A stretch of DNA of 58,645 nt from assembly GCA_021736985.1 (NCBI GenBank), contig JAIPEW010000019.1, positions 1 to 58,645 on the forward strand, read 5' to 3'. Numbering within the stretch: position 1 is the first letter of the stretch; each line of letters begins with the position of its first letter. Source of the stretch: Clostridiales bacterium (GTDB lineage Bacteria; Bacillota; Desulfotomaculia; Desulfotomaculales; VENG01). Both the position numbers and the translations under genes were made by a program. The notes under the pieces were generated by a model. That model was not told the origin of the DNA. It was given only the letters and a program-made list of their open reading frames with translations, and did not search any database. This document shows positions 23,503-31,746 of this stretch, one piece after another.

Positions 23503-24498
23503 TTATATGCCCAAACCGAGAGCTTGCCAGACTCCCATGAACCTGAGACCGTAGAACAACAGTACAGCAGCTAACAACCACCGCAGATACTTCTCTTTAT
23601 AGAACTTGGAGAATACTGGGCCCAAGTACGAACCGCCAGCAACACCAACAAGGAAGAATCCAGCCCAGAGTAAATCCGGGGTTGCGCCTTTCATTAGATA
23701 ACTTATAATAGCAACAGATGCGTTAACCAGCACAATCAAAATAGATGTACCGGAAACCATGAACATGGGCAGAACAAAGATTGATGCCAAATAAGGAACC
23801 AACATAAAACCGCCGCCCAGGCCAAACATAGAAGCGATAATTGCGATAACAAATCCTCCAGCTGCTGCGACCATGGGGTTAATGGAAAATTCCTGTCCCC
23901 AGAAAGTAAAGTTTAAACTTTTAATATTAAAATTGGTAACTTTAAATCCTTCTGTAGTTAAAGCATCCCAGTTACCGCTTGCTTTCATCTTCTTGATGTT
24001 TTCTTCAAAGTTCTTGGAAACTTCATTCAACTTTTGACGCTTGCTTCTGTAAACACTGGTAGTTTCATAAGCAAGGCGCAAACCAATAATAAAGGTAATT
24101 ATTCCAAACCAGAACTTATACATAGCTAACGACATGGGAATTTGAGGTCCAACAATCGAACCGAATACAACACCTGCTGCGACTGCCATTGCCAGTGGAA
24201 TAGCAACCCTTTTTTCTTTAAAATACTTCGGTACTGCAATTATAGGAGATAAAATAACTGCCATCAAGTTATGAGTTTTAATTGTATTCTTAGTTTGAGC
24301 ATTTGCAGCTGCCTCTGAAGCACCCTGTGCCATCAAATGCTTCGGCATAACCTTGTCCAACTTAAAGATGGTAACCTGTCCAATAAGTGTTAAACAAGCA
24401 CCAGCAGCACCAACTGTTGAAAAAACATAACCAGTTAGTATACCCCATAATATAATACCAATAGGGTTAACTTCTAGTCCTGAAGTAGGAAAAAACAT
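23503..24498 (-). CDS. TauE/SafE-family anion (sulfite/organosulfonate) exporter
   Basis: A 331-residue polytopic protein with the TauE/SafE repeat pattern: GILTGYVFSTVGAAGACLTL at residues 19-38, and GGFVIAIIASMFGLGGGFMLVPYL near 215-238 as the second half. The family exports sulfite, sulfonates or sulfoacetate. A central soluble loop of about 60 residues (about 150-210) is longer than usual. It lies 44 bases after the DUF169 gene, so the two form an operon. In sulfur-metabolising Clostridia this pairing is common; the substrate is not identified. Confidence 0.88.
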   Translation of the reverse strand: MFFPTSGLEVNPIGIILWGILTGYVFSTVGAAGACLTLIGQVTIFKLDKVMPKHLMAQGASEAAANAQTKNTIKTHNLMAVILSPIIAVPKYFKEKRVAIPLAMAVAAGVVFGSIVGPQIPMSLAMYKFWFGIITFIIGLRLAYETTSVYRSKRQKLNEVSKNFEENIKKMKASGNWDALTTEGFKVTNFNIKSLNFTFWGQEFSINPMVAAAGGFVIAIIASMFGLGGGFMLVPYLASIFVLPMFMVSGTSILIVLVNASVAIISYLMKGATPDLLWAGFFLVGVAGGSYLGPVFSKFYKEKYLRWLLAAVLLFYGLRFMGVWQALGLGI

Positions 24499-24542
24499 AT
24501 AGTGACCCCCTCTTGCTATTTTTTCTTGTACTTACTTAAAAA

Positions 24543-25349
24543 TTACTCAGCATCCTTGAATTTGACCATTGGGCACTTCTTGCAAACATCCATACCTGGA
24601 AATTCCTGATGTGCAGCACCCAGCATAGAAGGACCATTATAATCATAAGTACGCTTAACTAACTGTTTTGCAACAGTGTAGATTTTAGTCCCGGGGATAA
24701 ACACGTTAACTTCAGTTTGCTCAGTCTTTCCTGAAGTATAACTCCCGGCACACATTGTGTTCATGTTTATGCTGTCATCAAGATAACAACCCGTAACACC
24801 GGCACAAACGGCAGAGTTTACTGTATGTTTAAATGTTAATGGATGCTCTTTGCAGGCACCCACATAATCATTTGCGATATGATATGCTTGTAATGAGTTT
24901 GTTACAAAAAATACTACGCTGGGCTCAAAATTTGCCTTACCCAGGGGAGCAACGGCAAAGCCTTTTAATTTTCCTACGGGCATTCTGGGCTTGCTCCACA
25001 AGCATTCTTTGGCCCAATCCCAGTCGTTAGTATATTTAACATGACCTTCAACCTCTTCATCACTAGGCTCTCTATAACCAAATACTGTCTTTGCATTGCC
25101 GCACAATAGATTGTCTTCTGTAGCTTTTACTATGTAACTATTGAAACGTGCAGCCAGTGCTATTTGACAGAAAGTCATTTTCGGGCCCGGTACTTTTTCT
25201 GCTTTAAAATTCTTATATTCCTCTTCATCAAAAAAGAACTTCACAGCTACAGGATGATAGTTCAACCTGTAAAGATACTCAAAAGAATCCTGAATTTCAG
25301 TTTTAGTCAACTCATCCTTTTTAGCTAAAGTTTCGACATCTAATAACAT
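24543..25349 (-). CDS. DUF169-family protein
   Basis: 268 residues. The Y-H-P-V-A-V-K-F-F-F-D motif near the N-terminus, several conserved cysteines (CQIALAARF, LCGNAKTVFG, GVTGCYLDDS) and the C-terminal CKKCPMVKF are typical of DUF169. Members are found near sulfur and redox genes, but biochemical roles are unclear. The start was set to ATG 25349 behind AAGGAGG; an upstream in-frame ATG at 25397 has no SD. It is the first gene of an operon with the TauE-like exporter. Confidence 0.88.
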   Translation of the reverse strand: MLLDVETLAKKDELTKTEIQDSFEYLYRLNYHPVAVKFFFDEEEYKNFKAEKVPGPKMTFCQIALAARFNSYIVKATEDNLLCGNAKTVFGYREPSDEEVEGHVKYTNDWDWAKECLWSKPRMPVGKLKGFAVAPLGKANFEPSVVFFVTNSLQAYHIANDYVGACKEHPLTFKHTVNSAVCAGVTGCYLDDSINMNTMCAGSYTSGKTEQTEVNVFIPGTKIYTVAKQLVKRTYDYNGPSMLGAAHQEFPGMDVCKKCPMVKFKDAE

Positions 25350-25520
25350 ATTAATAGCCTCCTTACTCCTTGCTATAAATTTAACAAGCAAATACAAAAA
25401 AAACCTATTTAATTCTGATTTCCCTACCCTCCTTAAAAAAAATTTGATTATTAAATTTAATTATCTTGACTCTTTATTTTACTTATAGTAATAGGTTATC
25501 AATTTCACAAGATACAATAA

Positions 25521-25556
25521 GTCAGCAAGATGACAATCTTTTGTCATCTTGCTGAC
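25521..25556. promoter_or_regulatory. Perfect 16-base hairpin/operator upstream of the DUF169-TauE operon
   Basis: GTCAGCAAGATGACAA and TTGTCATCTTGCTGAC pair perfectly with a TCTT loop. The site is about 170 bases before the DUF169 start and about 115 bases past the regulator stop. It is separate from the regulator's own terminator and has no T tract on the minus strand, so it is not an obvious terminator for that gene. It could be an operator for the neighbouring Crp/Fnr regulator, or a regulatory RNA hairpin. Confidence 0.5.
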
Positions 25557-25640
25557 ATCTTTTTGTTACAGAGACGACAAAAACTTACAACGAGATGTTA
25601 TATAATATAATATATTTAACTTTTTTAGACATTCTTAAGG

Positions 25641-25669
25641 TAAAAAAAAACGATAGTTTTAAACTACCG
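25641..25669 (-). terminator. Terminator of the Crp/Fnr-family gene
   Basis: Read on the minus strand, CGGTAGTTT and AAACTATCG form a 9-base stem followed by a run of nine T, starting almost at the stop codon. Confidence 0.8.
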
Positions 25670-25670
25670 C

Positions 25671-26357
25671 TTAAATTATCCACTTAGTTAATTTATCCGG
25701 GTCAGTAATCCTTATCGTTCGTCCTTCATAGGCAATGCTTTTTTCTTGTTTAAAAGTATTAAGCAGCGAAGTAACCGTTTGCCTTGATGTACCGACCATA
25801 CTGGCAATTTCTTCATGAGTTAGCTGAACATCCAAAATAATACCGTTATTAGTTACTTTACCGCAGCGTTCACTTATCTTCATTAAGGCTAATGCCAGCC
25901 TGCCGGGAGCCTGCCAGCACACCATTTCATGTATAATTCCTTCGGCCTCACGCATTCTGGCTGCAAGTATTTTGGATATTTTAATCGCTAAAAAAGGCTG
26001 CTTGGCCAATAATTCTTCAAACTGTTTTTTTCTCAAGACCACCATGGACACATCATTTATGGTTCCTGCAAAACAAGTACGCTCTACGCTAAGCATTGTC
26101 TCTGCAAGACCCATCATTTCACCTGGGCTGCGTATGCTGCCTACAGTAACTCTTCTGCCATCAAGGGACAAACGATATATCTTGACCCAACCGCTTTCAA
26201 TAAGATAAACGCGGTCAGCAATATCTCCTGCAGCAAATAATACATGCCCTTTAGGGTAATGAACTGTAGAACCTGCTTCTCTAATAATCATTTTATCAAT
26301 GTCATCAATTGCAGGCACAACTTCAATACTTGTACTTTCAGCCTTAATTGTATCCAC
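25671..26357 (-). CDS. Crp/Fnr-family transcription regulator
   Basis: 228 residues. The N-terminal cyclic-nucleotide-binding fold (about 20-140) includes HYPKGHVLFAAGDIADRVYL and SPGEMMGLAETMLS. The C-terminal winged HTH carries LTHEEIASMVGTSRQTVTSL at about 178-197. The N-terminal cysteines of Fe-S FNR proteins are missing, so it probably senses a small ligand instead. GTG 26357 is preceded by GGGGG. It lies directly upstream of, and in the same direction as, the DUF169-TauE pair, with a large palindrome between. Control of that operon is likely but inferred. Confidence 0.9.
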   Translation of the reverse strand: MDTIKAESTSIEVVPAIDDIDKMIIREAGSTVHYPKGHVLFAAGDIADRVYLIESGWVKIYRLSLDGRRVTVGSIRSPGEMMGLAETMLSVERTCFAGTINDVSMVVLRKKQFEELLAKQPFLAIKISKILAARMREAEGIIHEMVCWQAPGRLALALMKISERCGKVTNNGIILDVQLTHEEIASMVGTSRQTVTSLLNTFKQEKSIAYEGRTIRITDPDKLTKWII

Positions 26358-26719
26358 GTAAATTACCCCCTAAAAAAACCGCTTTTATTTAATGTTTTGT
26401 ATTTTTTACAAAACATAACAAATAGGTACAAATTAATACACTTCTAATTTATTTTATCATAACAAATTGTAAAATTCAATATAAGCCATACTTATAAAAC
26501 TTAATTTACGATATTACTTTTTAAAAAGACAAGTATATATATTATAATAAGTGATACCTGGCATAAGAGGCTTACCAATTTAACCTCGGAATACTTTATT
26601 TTAAAAAACCTAAAATTACAAACATACACGTTTTAATATTTTATGATAATAAACTACATTCTTAAACCCAAAAACGATTATAAATTTAAAAGCTATTTCA
26701 TATTTAAAACAAGCTAATA
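26358..26719. other. Long AT-rich intergenic region
   Basis: About 360 bases of very AT-rich DNA between the Crp/Fnr gene start and the nitroreductase terminator. It must hold the regulator's promoter. I see no gene, no dispersed-repeat copy and no clear RNA structure. Confidence 0.5.
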
Positions 26720-26760
26720 AAAAATAACAAAAAGCAATAAAAAAACTTTTTGTTATTTTT
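26720..26760. terminator. Terminator after the nitroreductase gene
   Basis: AAAAATAACAAAAAG and CTTTTTGTTATTTTT form a perfect 15-base stem about 17 bases after the stop. The stem is AT-rich but flanked by A and T tracts, so it can work in both directions. Confidence 0.65.
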
Positions 26761-26776
26761 AAGCAAATATAAATTA

Positions 26777-27295
26777 TTAATTTTTATACTCTACTACTTC
26801 ATTTAAAGGCTTACGCTTAAAACCTTCGTCAATTTTCTCCGGATATCCTAAGGGAATTAAAGCTGCGGGACGCCGCCCGGCAGGCATGTTTAAAACCTGC
26901 TTTACTTTTTCTTCTTCAAATGCACCTACCCAACAAGTACCTAAATCCATGGAAACAGCTGCAAGCATTATATTTTCTACAGCTGCTGCACTATCTTGAA
27001 TGCAGTATAAATATCTTCCCCGGTCTCCGTACTTAGCAGCACTCACTTCTGGGTCAACACAAACTGCTATTACCACCGGGGCATCATTAACAAATTTCTG
27101 CCCGAGTGATGCTGCACTCAGAGCATCTTTTATACTTTTATCTTTTATCACATAAAAATACCAGGGCTGTGCGTTACCTGCGGTAGGGGCTTTTATCGCA
27201 GCATCCAGGAGTTTCTGTATATTCTCATCAATAATTGAATCAGGTTTAAACTTCCTAACCGATTTTCTGGAGTTAATTGCTTCTAAAATTTCCAC
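26777..27295 (-). CDS. Nitroreductase-family flavoprotein
   Basis: About 172 residues. The N-terminal S-R-K-S-V-R-K-F FMN-binding signature, the KAPTAGNAQPWYFYV block and the AAVSMDLGTCWVGAFEEEKV segment are all typical of FMN-dependent nitroreductases. These dimeric enzymes reduce nitro groups, quinones or flavins with NAD(P)H. Start GTG 27295 was preferred because AAAGGAG is nine bases upstream. The longer frame from 27361 adds 22 basic residues absent from the family. Confidence 0.9.
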   Translation of the reverse strand: MEILEAINSRKSVRKFKPDSIIDENIQKLLDAAIKAPTAGNAQPWYFYVIKDKSIKDALSAASLGQKFVNDAPVVIAVCVDPEVSAAKYGDRGRYLYCIQDSAAAVENIMLAAVSMDLGTCWVGAFEEEKVKQVLNMPAGRRPAALIPLGYPEKIDEGFKRKPLNEVVEYKN

Positions 27296-27532
27296 TATGA
27301 ATTTCTCCTTTAAACGTTTCTTTAAAATATTTATACCCGTATTCACATCATATTTATACAATCATAGCATAAGTTTTGCCCGCGAACATTTACCCACAAA
27401 CAGCATGTCCAGAACTGGATGAATTCGCTAATGACCATCACTAATGAACAAAAGTTTTTGAATTATATGTTGTTATAAAATAATTTTTGATTTACACTAT
27501 TAACCATAAGAATAGAGAAAGGAGAAATATAA

Positions 27533-27862
27533 ATGATACCGGAAGAAATTAAAATAAGTAAGACGCAAATAATAAAGATTTACCAGGAACCCCAAAATAA
27601 TATATCTACTGAAAACAATTGGGTAGCCTTTATAGGGGAAGACAAGGAAAACACCGAGGAACAAGCCATTTATATCAACAGCGACAACGGGCCGCTAACT
27701 CAAATGCAGGGCTTTTTACATAGGCTTATGGAGCTGGGATGTTTAGTGCTGGACCAGAAAAAACTCATGGAAGATGATTATGCACTGGGGCAGCTTGCAG
27801 CATACATGGTAATGCTCATAAACAATAATAAGCTCGATCTAAACATAGAAAGCCAGGAATAA
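27533..27862 (+). CDS. Hypothetical small protein
   Basis: 109 residues, acidic, no signal peptide or membrane segment. The end is helical (GQLAAYMVMLINNNKLDL). It has its own AAAGGAG site and a strong terminator, so it is a real monocistronic gene. I do not recognise a family. It is convergent with the PTS-like gene and divergent from the nitroreductase. Confidence 0.65.
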   Translation: MIPEEIKISKTQIIKIYQEPQNNISTENNWVAFIGEDKENTEEQAIYINSDNGPLTQMQGFLHRLMELGCLVLDQKKLMEDDYALGQLAAYMVMLINNNKLDLNIESQE

Positions 27863-27873
27863 CTAATCTATTA

Positions 27874-27907
27874 TAAAGTCCCCACATAAACAGTGCGGGG
27901 ACTTTTC
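27874..27907 (+). terminator. Rho-independent terminator
   Basis: AAAGTCCCC and GGGGACTTT form a 9-base stem with a 13-base loop followed by TTCT, 12 bases after the stop at 27862. Confidence 0.85.
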
Positions 27908-27935
27908 TCTGTTTTCACTTGTTGGATAAAATATT

Positions 27936-27990
27936 GATAAGGCGCTGTCAGAAGAGTTTTCATACTCTGTTATGAGTAAAAAACTAGTTT
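27936..27990 (-). repeat. Dispersed intergenic repeat, type A (left-hand part)
   Basis: On the minus strand it reads TTTTTTACTCATAACAGAGT then ATGAAAACTCTTCTGACAGC. This matches the left part of the type A element (GCTTTTTGCTCACAACAGAG, AATGAAAACTTTTTTTGACAGC) at 47763. It abuts the stop of the PTS-like gene. Confidence 0.7.
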
Positions 27991-27991
27991 T

Positions 27992-29032
27992 TTAAAGATC
28001 AAGTTTTAAATCACCCTGCTCAATCTTTTTTAACTTCCACAATACCGCTGCTGCTATCCCTGCAATTACAGAGGGAACAATAAAATGCAGTATAATTATT
28101 TTCCAAAATACACTGGCCGTAAATCCCATGGCAGTAACCGTGCCAAATTGTCCTACAAGACCGGCGGTTCCCATTCCTGATCCTATAGGTATATTTTTAA
28201 GTTGGAAAACCGTAGTAGCTATAGGGCCCGCAGCAGCTCCGGCAAGAGTAGGCGGTAATAATATCCAGGGATTGCGTACTATATTAGAGATTTGCAGCAT
28301 AGAAGTTCCCAACCCCTGGGCTAACAATCCCCCGATGCCGTTTTCCCGGTAACTTATAGTCGCAAAACCAATCATCTGGGCAGCACAACCTGCAGCTGCT
28401 GCTCCCGCGGCCAGACCATCCAGGCCCATCATTATACCCAGTGCAGCACTGCTTATCGGTGCCGTTAAAGCCAACCCCATAAGTACAGCTACTAAAATCC
28501 CCATAGGGATAGGCTGCAGCTCAGTAGCCCAAACGATCAAGTCACCTAAAGATTTCATACCAGCGTCAATAGCGGGCCCCACGGTACTGGCCGCTGCAAA
28601 CCCGGCTAAAATAGTAGTCACCGGGGTTACAATAATATCCAATGGTGTCTCCTTGGAAACCAGCTTTCCAAGTTCCACACCTATAACAGCACTTACAAAA
28701 CTACCAGCAGGTCCTCCCAGGGATGCACCGGCAGCACCCGTTACAACTGAAGCAAACATAACCAGTGGGGGCGCCTGCAAGCCGTAAGCCACAGCCACAC
28801 CAATAGCAGGACCCATTAAATCCATGGCTGTACTCCCGGCATCTACCAGGAAACTAACGCCCAACTTCTCTCCCATTACCTTCATAATAAGGCCAATTAT
28901 AAGCGAAGCAAAAAGTCCCAGGGCCATTGAACCCAGGGCCTTAATCAAGTAACGATCTACAGAAATAACTATATTTTTGCGGTGCAAGAAAGAAGCAATA
29001 CCGCCTTGACGAGATTCATCCTGTTCATTCAC
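27992..29032 (-). CDS. PTS_EIIC_2-type membrane protein
   Basis: 346 residues with about ten hydrophobic segments rich in Gly and Ala. An example is GPAIGVAVAYGLQAPPLVMF at about 74-93; the GTAGLVGQFGTVTAMGF block lies near the C-terminus. The pattern fits the PTS_EIIC_2 family, putative sugar-specific IIC components. No EIIA, EIIB, HPr or sugar enzyme is nearby, so it may work as an orphan transporter. GTG 29032 has GGGGG upstream. Confidence 0.8.
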   Translation of the reverse strand: MNEQDESRQGGIASFLHRKNIVISVDRYLIKALGSMALGLFASLIIGLIMKVMGEKLGVSFLVDAGSTAMDLMGPAIGVAVAYGLQAPPLVMFASVVTGAAGASLGGPAGSFVSAVIGVELGKLVSKETPLDIIVTPVTTILAGFAAASTVGPAIDAGMKSLGDLIVWATELQPIPMGILVAVLMGLALTAPISSAALGIMMGLDGLAAGAAAAGCAAQMIGFATISYRENGIGGLLAQGLGTSMLQISNIVRNPWILLPPTLAGAAAGPIATTVFQLKNIPIGSGMGTAGLVGQFGTVTAMGFTASVFWKIIILHFIVPSVIAGIAAAVLWKLKKIEQGDLKLDL

Positions 29033-29103
29033 TTTAAAATACCCCCGTAAAAATTTTAAGCAGAAAACGCTGTTTTAAAATGCAGTTAAGACCAGCAAAC
29101 ACA

Positions 29104-29226
29104 AAAAGCCAGTGGATTTCCGGAAGGTAGAGGAGTCTGGGTCGCGTTGCTCTGCCCTTTGCCCCGGCGCTCCACCTGGTTGCCAAGAGAGTTTTCATAC
29201 TTCGTTGTGAACAAAAAGCTCGAAGC
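29104..29226 (-). repeat. Dispersed intergenic repeat, type A (short full-length copy)
   Basis: Read on the minus strand it contains GAGCTTTTTGTTCACAACGA, GCCGGGGCAAAGGGCAGAG, ACCCAGACTCCTCTACCTTC and CGGAAATCCACTGGC. All are in the same order as the element at 36062-36187 and 47763-47950. It lacks the roughly 50-base middle segment of the 47763 copy. Confidence 0.8.
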
Positions 29227-29267
29227 TTAATACAAAATATTACTACACTGGGGGATAATTTTCCTCC

Positions 29268-31418
29268 TCAAACACGTAAACTTAAATTAATTCGCTGCCT
29301 GTCTATATCCACCGCAATCACTTTTACCTCTACAACATCCCCTACAGCTACGACATCCATAGGATGTTTAATATAGTGCTCACTCATTTGCGAAATGTGA
29401 AGCAGCCCATCTACTTTTACACCTATATCTATAAATGCCCCGAAGTCAACTACATTGCGAACGGTACCCTTTAACTGCATTCCTTCCCTTAAATCTTTCA
29501 ACTCCAGTACATCTGTCCTAAACACCGGCGCAGGTAGATCCTCTCGAGGGTCTCTCCCAGGCCTATTTAAGCTTTCTGTTATATCCCGCAGAGTGGGTAC
29601 ACCGCCTCCCGTTCGGGATGAGACTTCCTCCAGATCTATATCATCCAGTTTCTGTTTTAATGTACTTGTTCCTATATCACCCGTAGACGCACCGACCATG
29701 GACAGCAAATTTGAGGTTAGATTATATGATTCCGGGTGTATTGGCGTATTATCAAGGGGATTATCTCCGCTAAGCCGTAAGAAACCGGCAGACTGTTCAA
29801 AAGTTTTTGGACCAAGTCTCGGTACTTTTTTTAACTCTTCCCGGTTATTAAAAATACCGTTTTTATCCCGGTAAAATACTATTTTCTCTGCCACCGGCTG
29901 GTTTATTCCAGATACATAACGTAATAATTCACTGGAAGCAGTATTAAGATCCACCCCTGCGTAATTTACTGCCGATTCTACAACTTTAGTCAACTGTTCC
30001 TCCAGCCTTTTACGGGCTATATCGTGCTGGTACTGTCCCACCCCCAGGGCCCGGGGTTCAATCTTTACCAGCTCGGCCAGCGGGTCCTGAAGCCTGCGGG
30101 CTATAGACACTGCACTGCGCTCAGACACGTCCAGCTGCGGAAATTCACGGGCAGCTTTTTCAGAAGCAGAATAAACGCTGGCCCCGTCCTCGCTAACAAT
30201 AACGTACTTTAAATCATTTTTTACCCCTGACTTAATAAAGTCTGCTGTAAACTGCTCAGTTTCCCTGGACGCCGTTCCATTTCCAATTGCTATAACATCA
30301 ATGTCATAACGGCCAATCAAGTCCTTAAAAACTTCCACTGCACCTGAAACATCTTCGTGGGGCGGCGTAGGATATATCACTCCTGTTTCCAGGAGCTTAC
30401 CTGTTCTATCTACAACTGCCCACTTACATCCTGTACGGTAAGCAGGGTCTACTCCTAAAACTACCATGCCTTTTACCGGTGACTGTAATAAAAGCTGCCT
30501 TAAATTTTGAGAAAACACCTTTACTGCCCGGGTTTCTCCCCTTTCAGTCAATTCCGCCCTTATATCCCTTTCAATGGCCGGCGCTAGAAGGCGACTGTAT
30601 CCATCTTTTACAGCTTCAGCAACAAGAGCAGAGGCAGCATAATCTTCTTTTACCCACTGATATTTTAAATAATTAAGGATTTTTTCTTCTTCAGTCCTGA
30701 TATGTACCCGCAGATATCCCTCGCGCTCACCCCGGTTAATAGCCAGAATCCTGTGCGGAACAATAGAACTTATGTTTTCCTCGTACCCGTAGTACATCTC
30801 ATAAACAGAACTGGCTTCACTTTTCCTGGACTGCACAGACGAAAGCTGCCCCTTTTTATAAGTAAAATTCCTGACCCAATCCCGTACACCGGGATCATCA
30901 GCTACTATTTCTGCAATTATATCGGAAGCCCCTTTTAAAGCATCGGAAACCGAATTTACCTCTTTTTCTTCATCAATATATTTTGCTGCTTCTTCTTCCG
31001 GGTTTTTTTGCTCCATTCCATCCAAAAAACAGCGCGCCAGGGGTTCCAGCCCTTTTTCCCTGGCGATACCGGCCCGGGTACGACGCTTCTGCCGGTACGG
31101 GCGATATATATCTTCGACTTCCCTGAGTTTTGCTGATTTTAGAATTTTTTCTTTTAAATCTCCAGTCAATTTTCCTTGCTCATCTATAAGGCGAATTATC
31201 TCTTCCTTTCGCCGGGATAGATTTCGCAAATACTGCACCCTTGACTCAATATCACGCAGCTGCACTTCATCAAGCTCACCCGTAACTTCCTTGCGATACC
31301 TGGCAATAAAAGGCACAGTACTGCCTTCGTCAAGTAAATTAATTACATTCTCAATTTTACCGGCAGCTATATTTATCTCTGATGCAACCTGCTCGCTTAT
31401 AAATTTAATATTATCCAG
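29268..31418 (-). CDS. tex: Tex-family RNA-binding transcriptional accessory protein, probable CTG start
   Basis: About 716 residues in the family's usual order: N-terminal helical Tex domain (VPFIARYRKEVTG, KLREVEDIYRPYRQKRRTRA), a YqgF/RNase H-like fold (GVDPAYRTGCKWAVVD), helix-hairpin-helix motifs (VSGINQPVAEKIV, VPRLGPKTFEQ) and a C-terminal S1 domain (GTVRNVVDFGAFIDIGVKVD). Reading from the first conventional start (GTG 31316) would lose about 34 N-terminal residues. The upstream frame encodes the expected family N-terminus, ending NVINLLDEGST. The only plausible initiator with correct spacing from GGAGGT (31433-31428) is CTG at 31418. Confidence 0.93.
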   Translation of the reverse strand: MDNIKFISEQVASEINIAAGKIENVINLLDEGSTVPFIARYRKEVTGELDEVQLRDIESRVQYLRNLSRRKEEIIRLIDEQGKLTGDLKEKILKSAKLREVEDIYRPYRQKRRTRAGIAREKGLEPLARCFLDGMEQKNPEEEAAKYIDEEKEVNSVSDALKGASDIIAEIVADDPGVRDWVRNFTYKKGQLSSVQSRKSEASSVYEMYYGYEENISSIVPHRILAINRGEREGYLRVHIRTEEEKILNYLKYQWVKEDYAASALVAEAVKDGYSRLLAPAIERDIRAELTERGETRAVKVFSQNLRQLLLQSPVKGMVVLGVDPAYRTGCKWAVVDRTGKLLETGVIYPTPPHEDVSGAVEVFKDLIGRYDIDVIAIGNGTASRETEQFTADFIKSGVKNDLKYVIVSEDGASVYSASEKAAREFPQLDVSERSAVSIARRLQDPLAELVKIEPRALGVGQYQHDIARKRLEEQLTKVVESAVNYAGVDLNTASSELLRYVSGINQPVAEKIVFYRDKNGIFNNREELKKVPRLGPKTFEQSAGFLRLSGDNPLDNTPIHPESYNLTSNLLSMVGASTGDIGTSTLKQKLDDIDLEEVSSRTGGGVPTLRDITESLNRPGRDPREDLPAPVFRTDVLELKDLREGMQLKGTVRNVVDFGAFIDIGVKVDGLLHISQMSEHYIKHPMDVVAVGDVVEVKVIAVDIDRQRINLSLRV

Positions 31419-31488
31419 GACTACAGCACCTCCATAGTTATAATTTTAAAACTCTGTTTAAAAGCAATCAACATTCTATAAAAAAGAG

Positions 31489-31536
31489 CCGGTGGATTTC
31501 CGGAAAAAGCGAAGTCTCCTGGAAGAAACCACCGGG
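31489..31536. repeat. Short palindromic relative of the type A/B repeats
   Basis: A 48-base element with CCGGTGG (31490-31496) and CCACCGG (31529-31535) as inverted ends. The first part, GCCGGTGGATTTCCGGAA, is identical to the type A end. It appears to be a deleted copy retaining both termini. It lies in the 328-base gap between tex and gapA; the rest of that gap carries the gapA promoter. Confidence 0.7.
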
Positions 31537-31685
31537 CCTCACCCAACTATCAGAAAAGTTTATTGCAATTTATTTATAAACAGCACTTTAACAAATCTTT
31601 TGAGAATAGACAAAGTATATTTTTATATTTTTGTTAAATAAACCTTTATTTTCTTCTTAAATCCAAGGATTTATTGCATAAAAAA

Positions 31686-31714
31686 TTGACAAAATAAAAG
31701 TAATCGCCAATAAT
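31686..31714 (+). promoter_or_regulatory. Sigma-A-type promoter of gapA
   Basis: TTGACA (31686-31691), a 17-base spacer, then AATAAT (31709-31714), about 30 bases before the GAAAGGAG site and start codon of gapA. Confidence 0.7.
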
Positions 31715-31746
31715 TAAGGCTTTTAATTTGAAAGGAGTGTTTTTAC

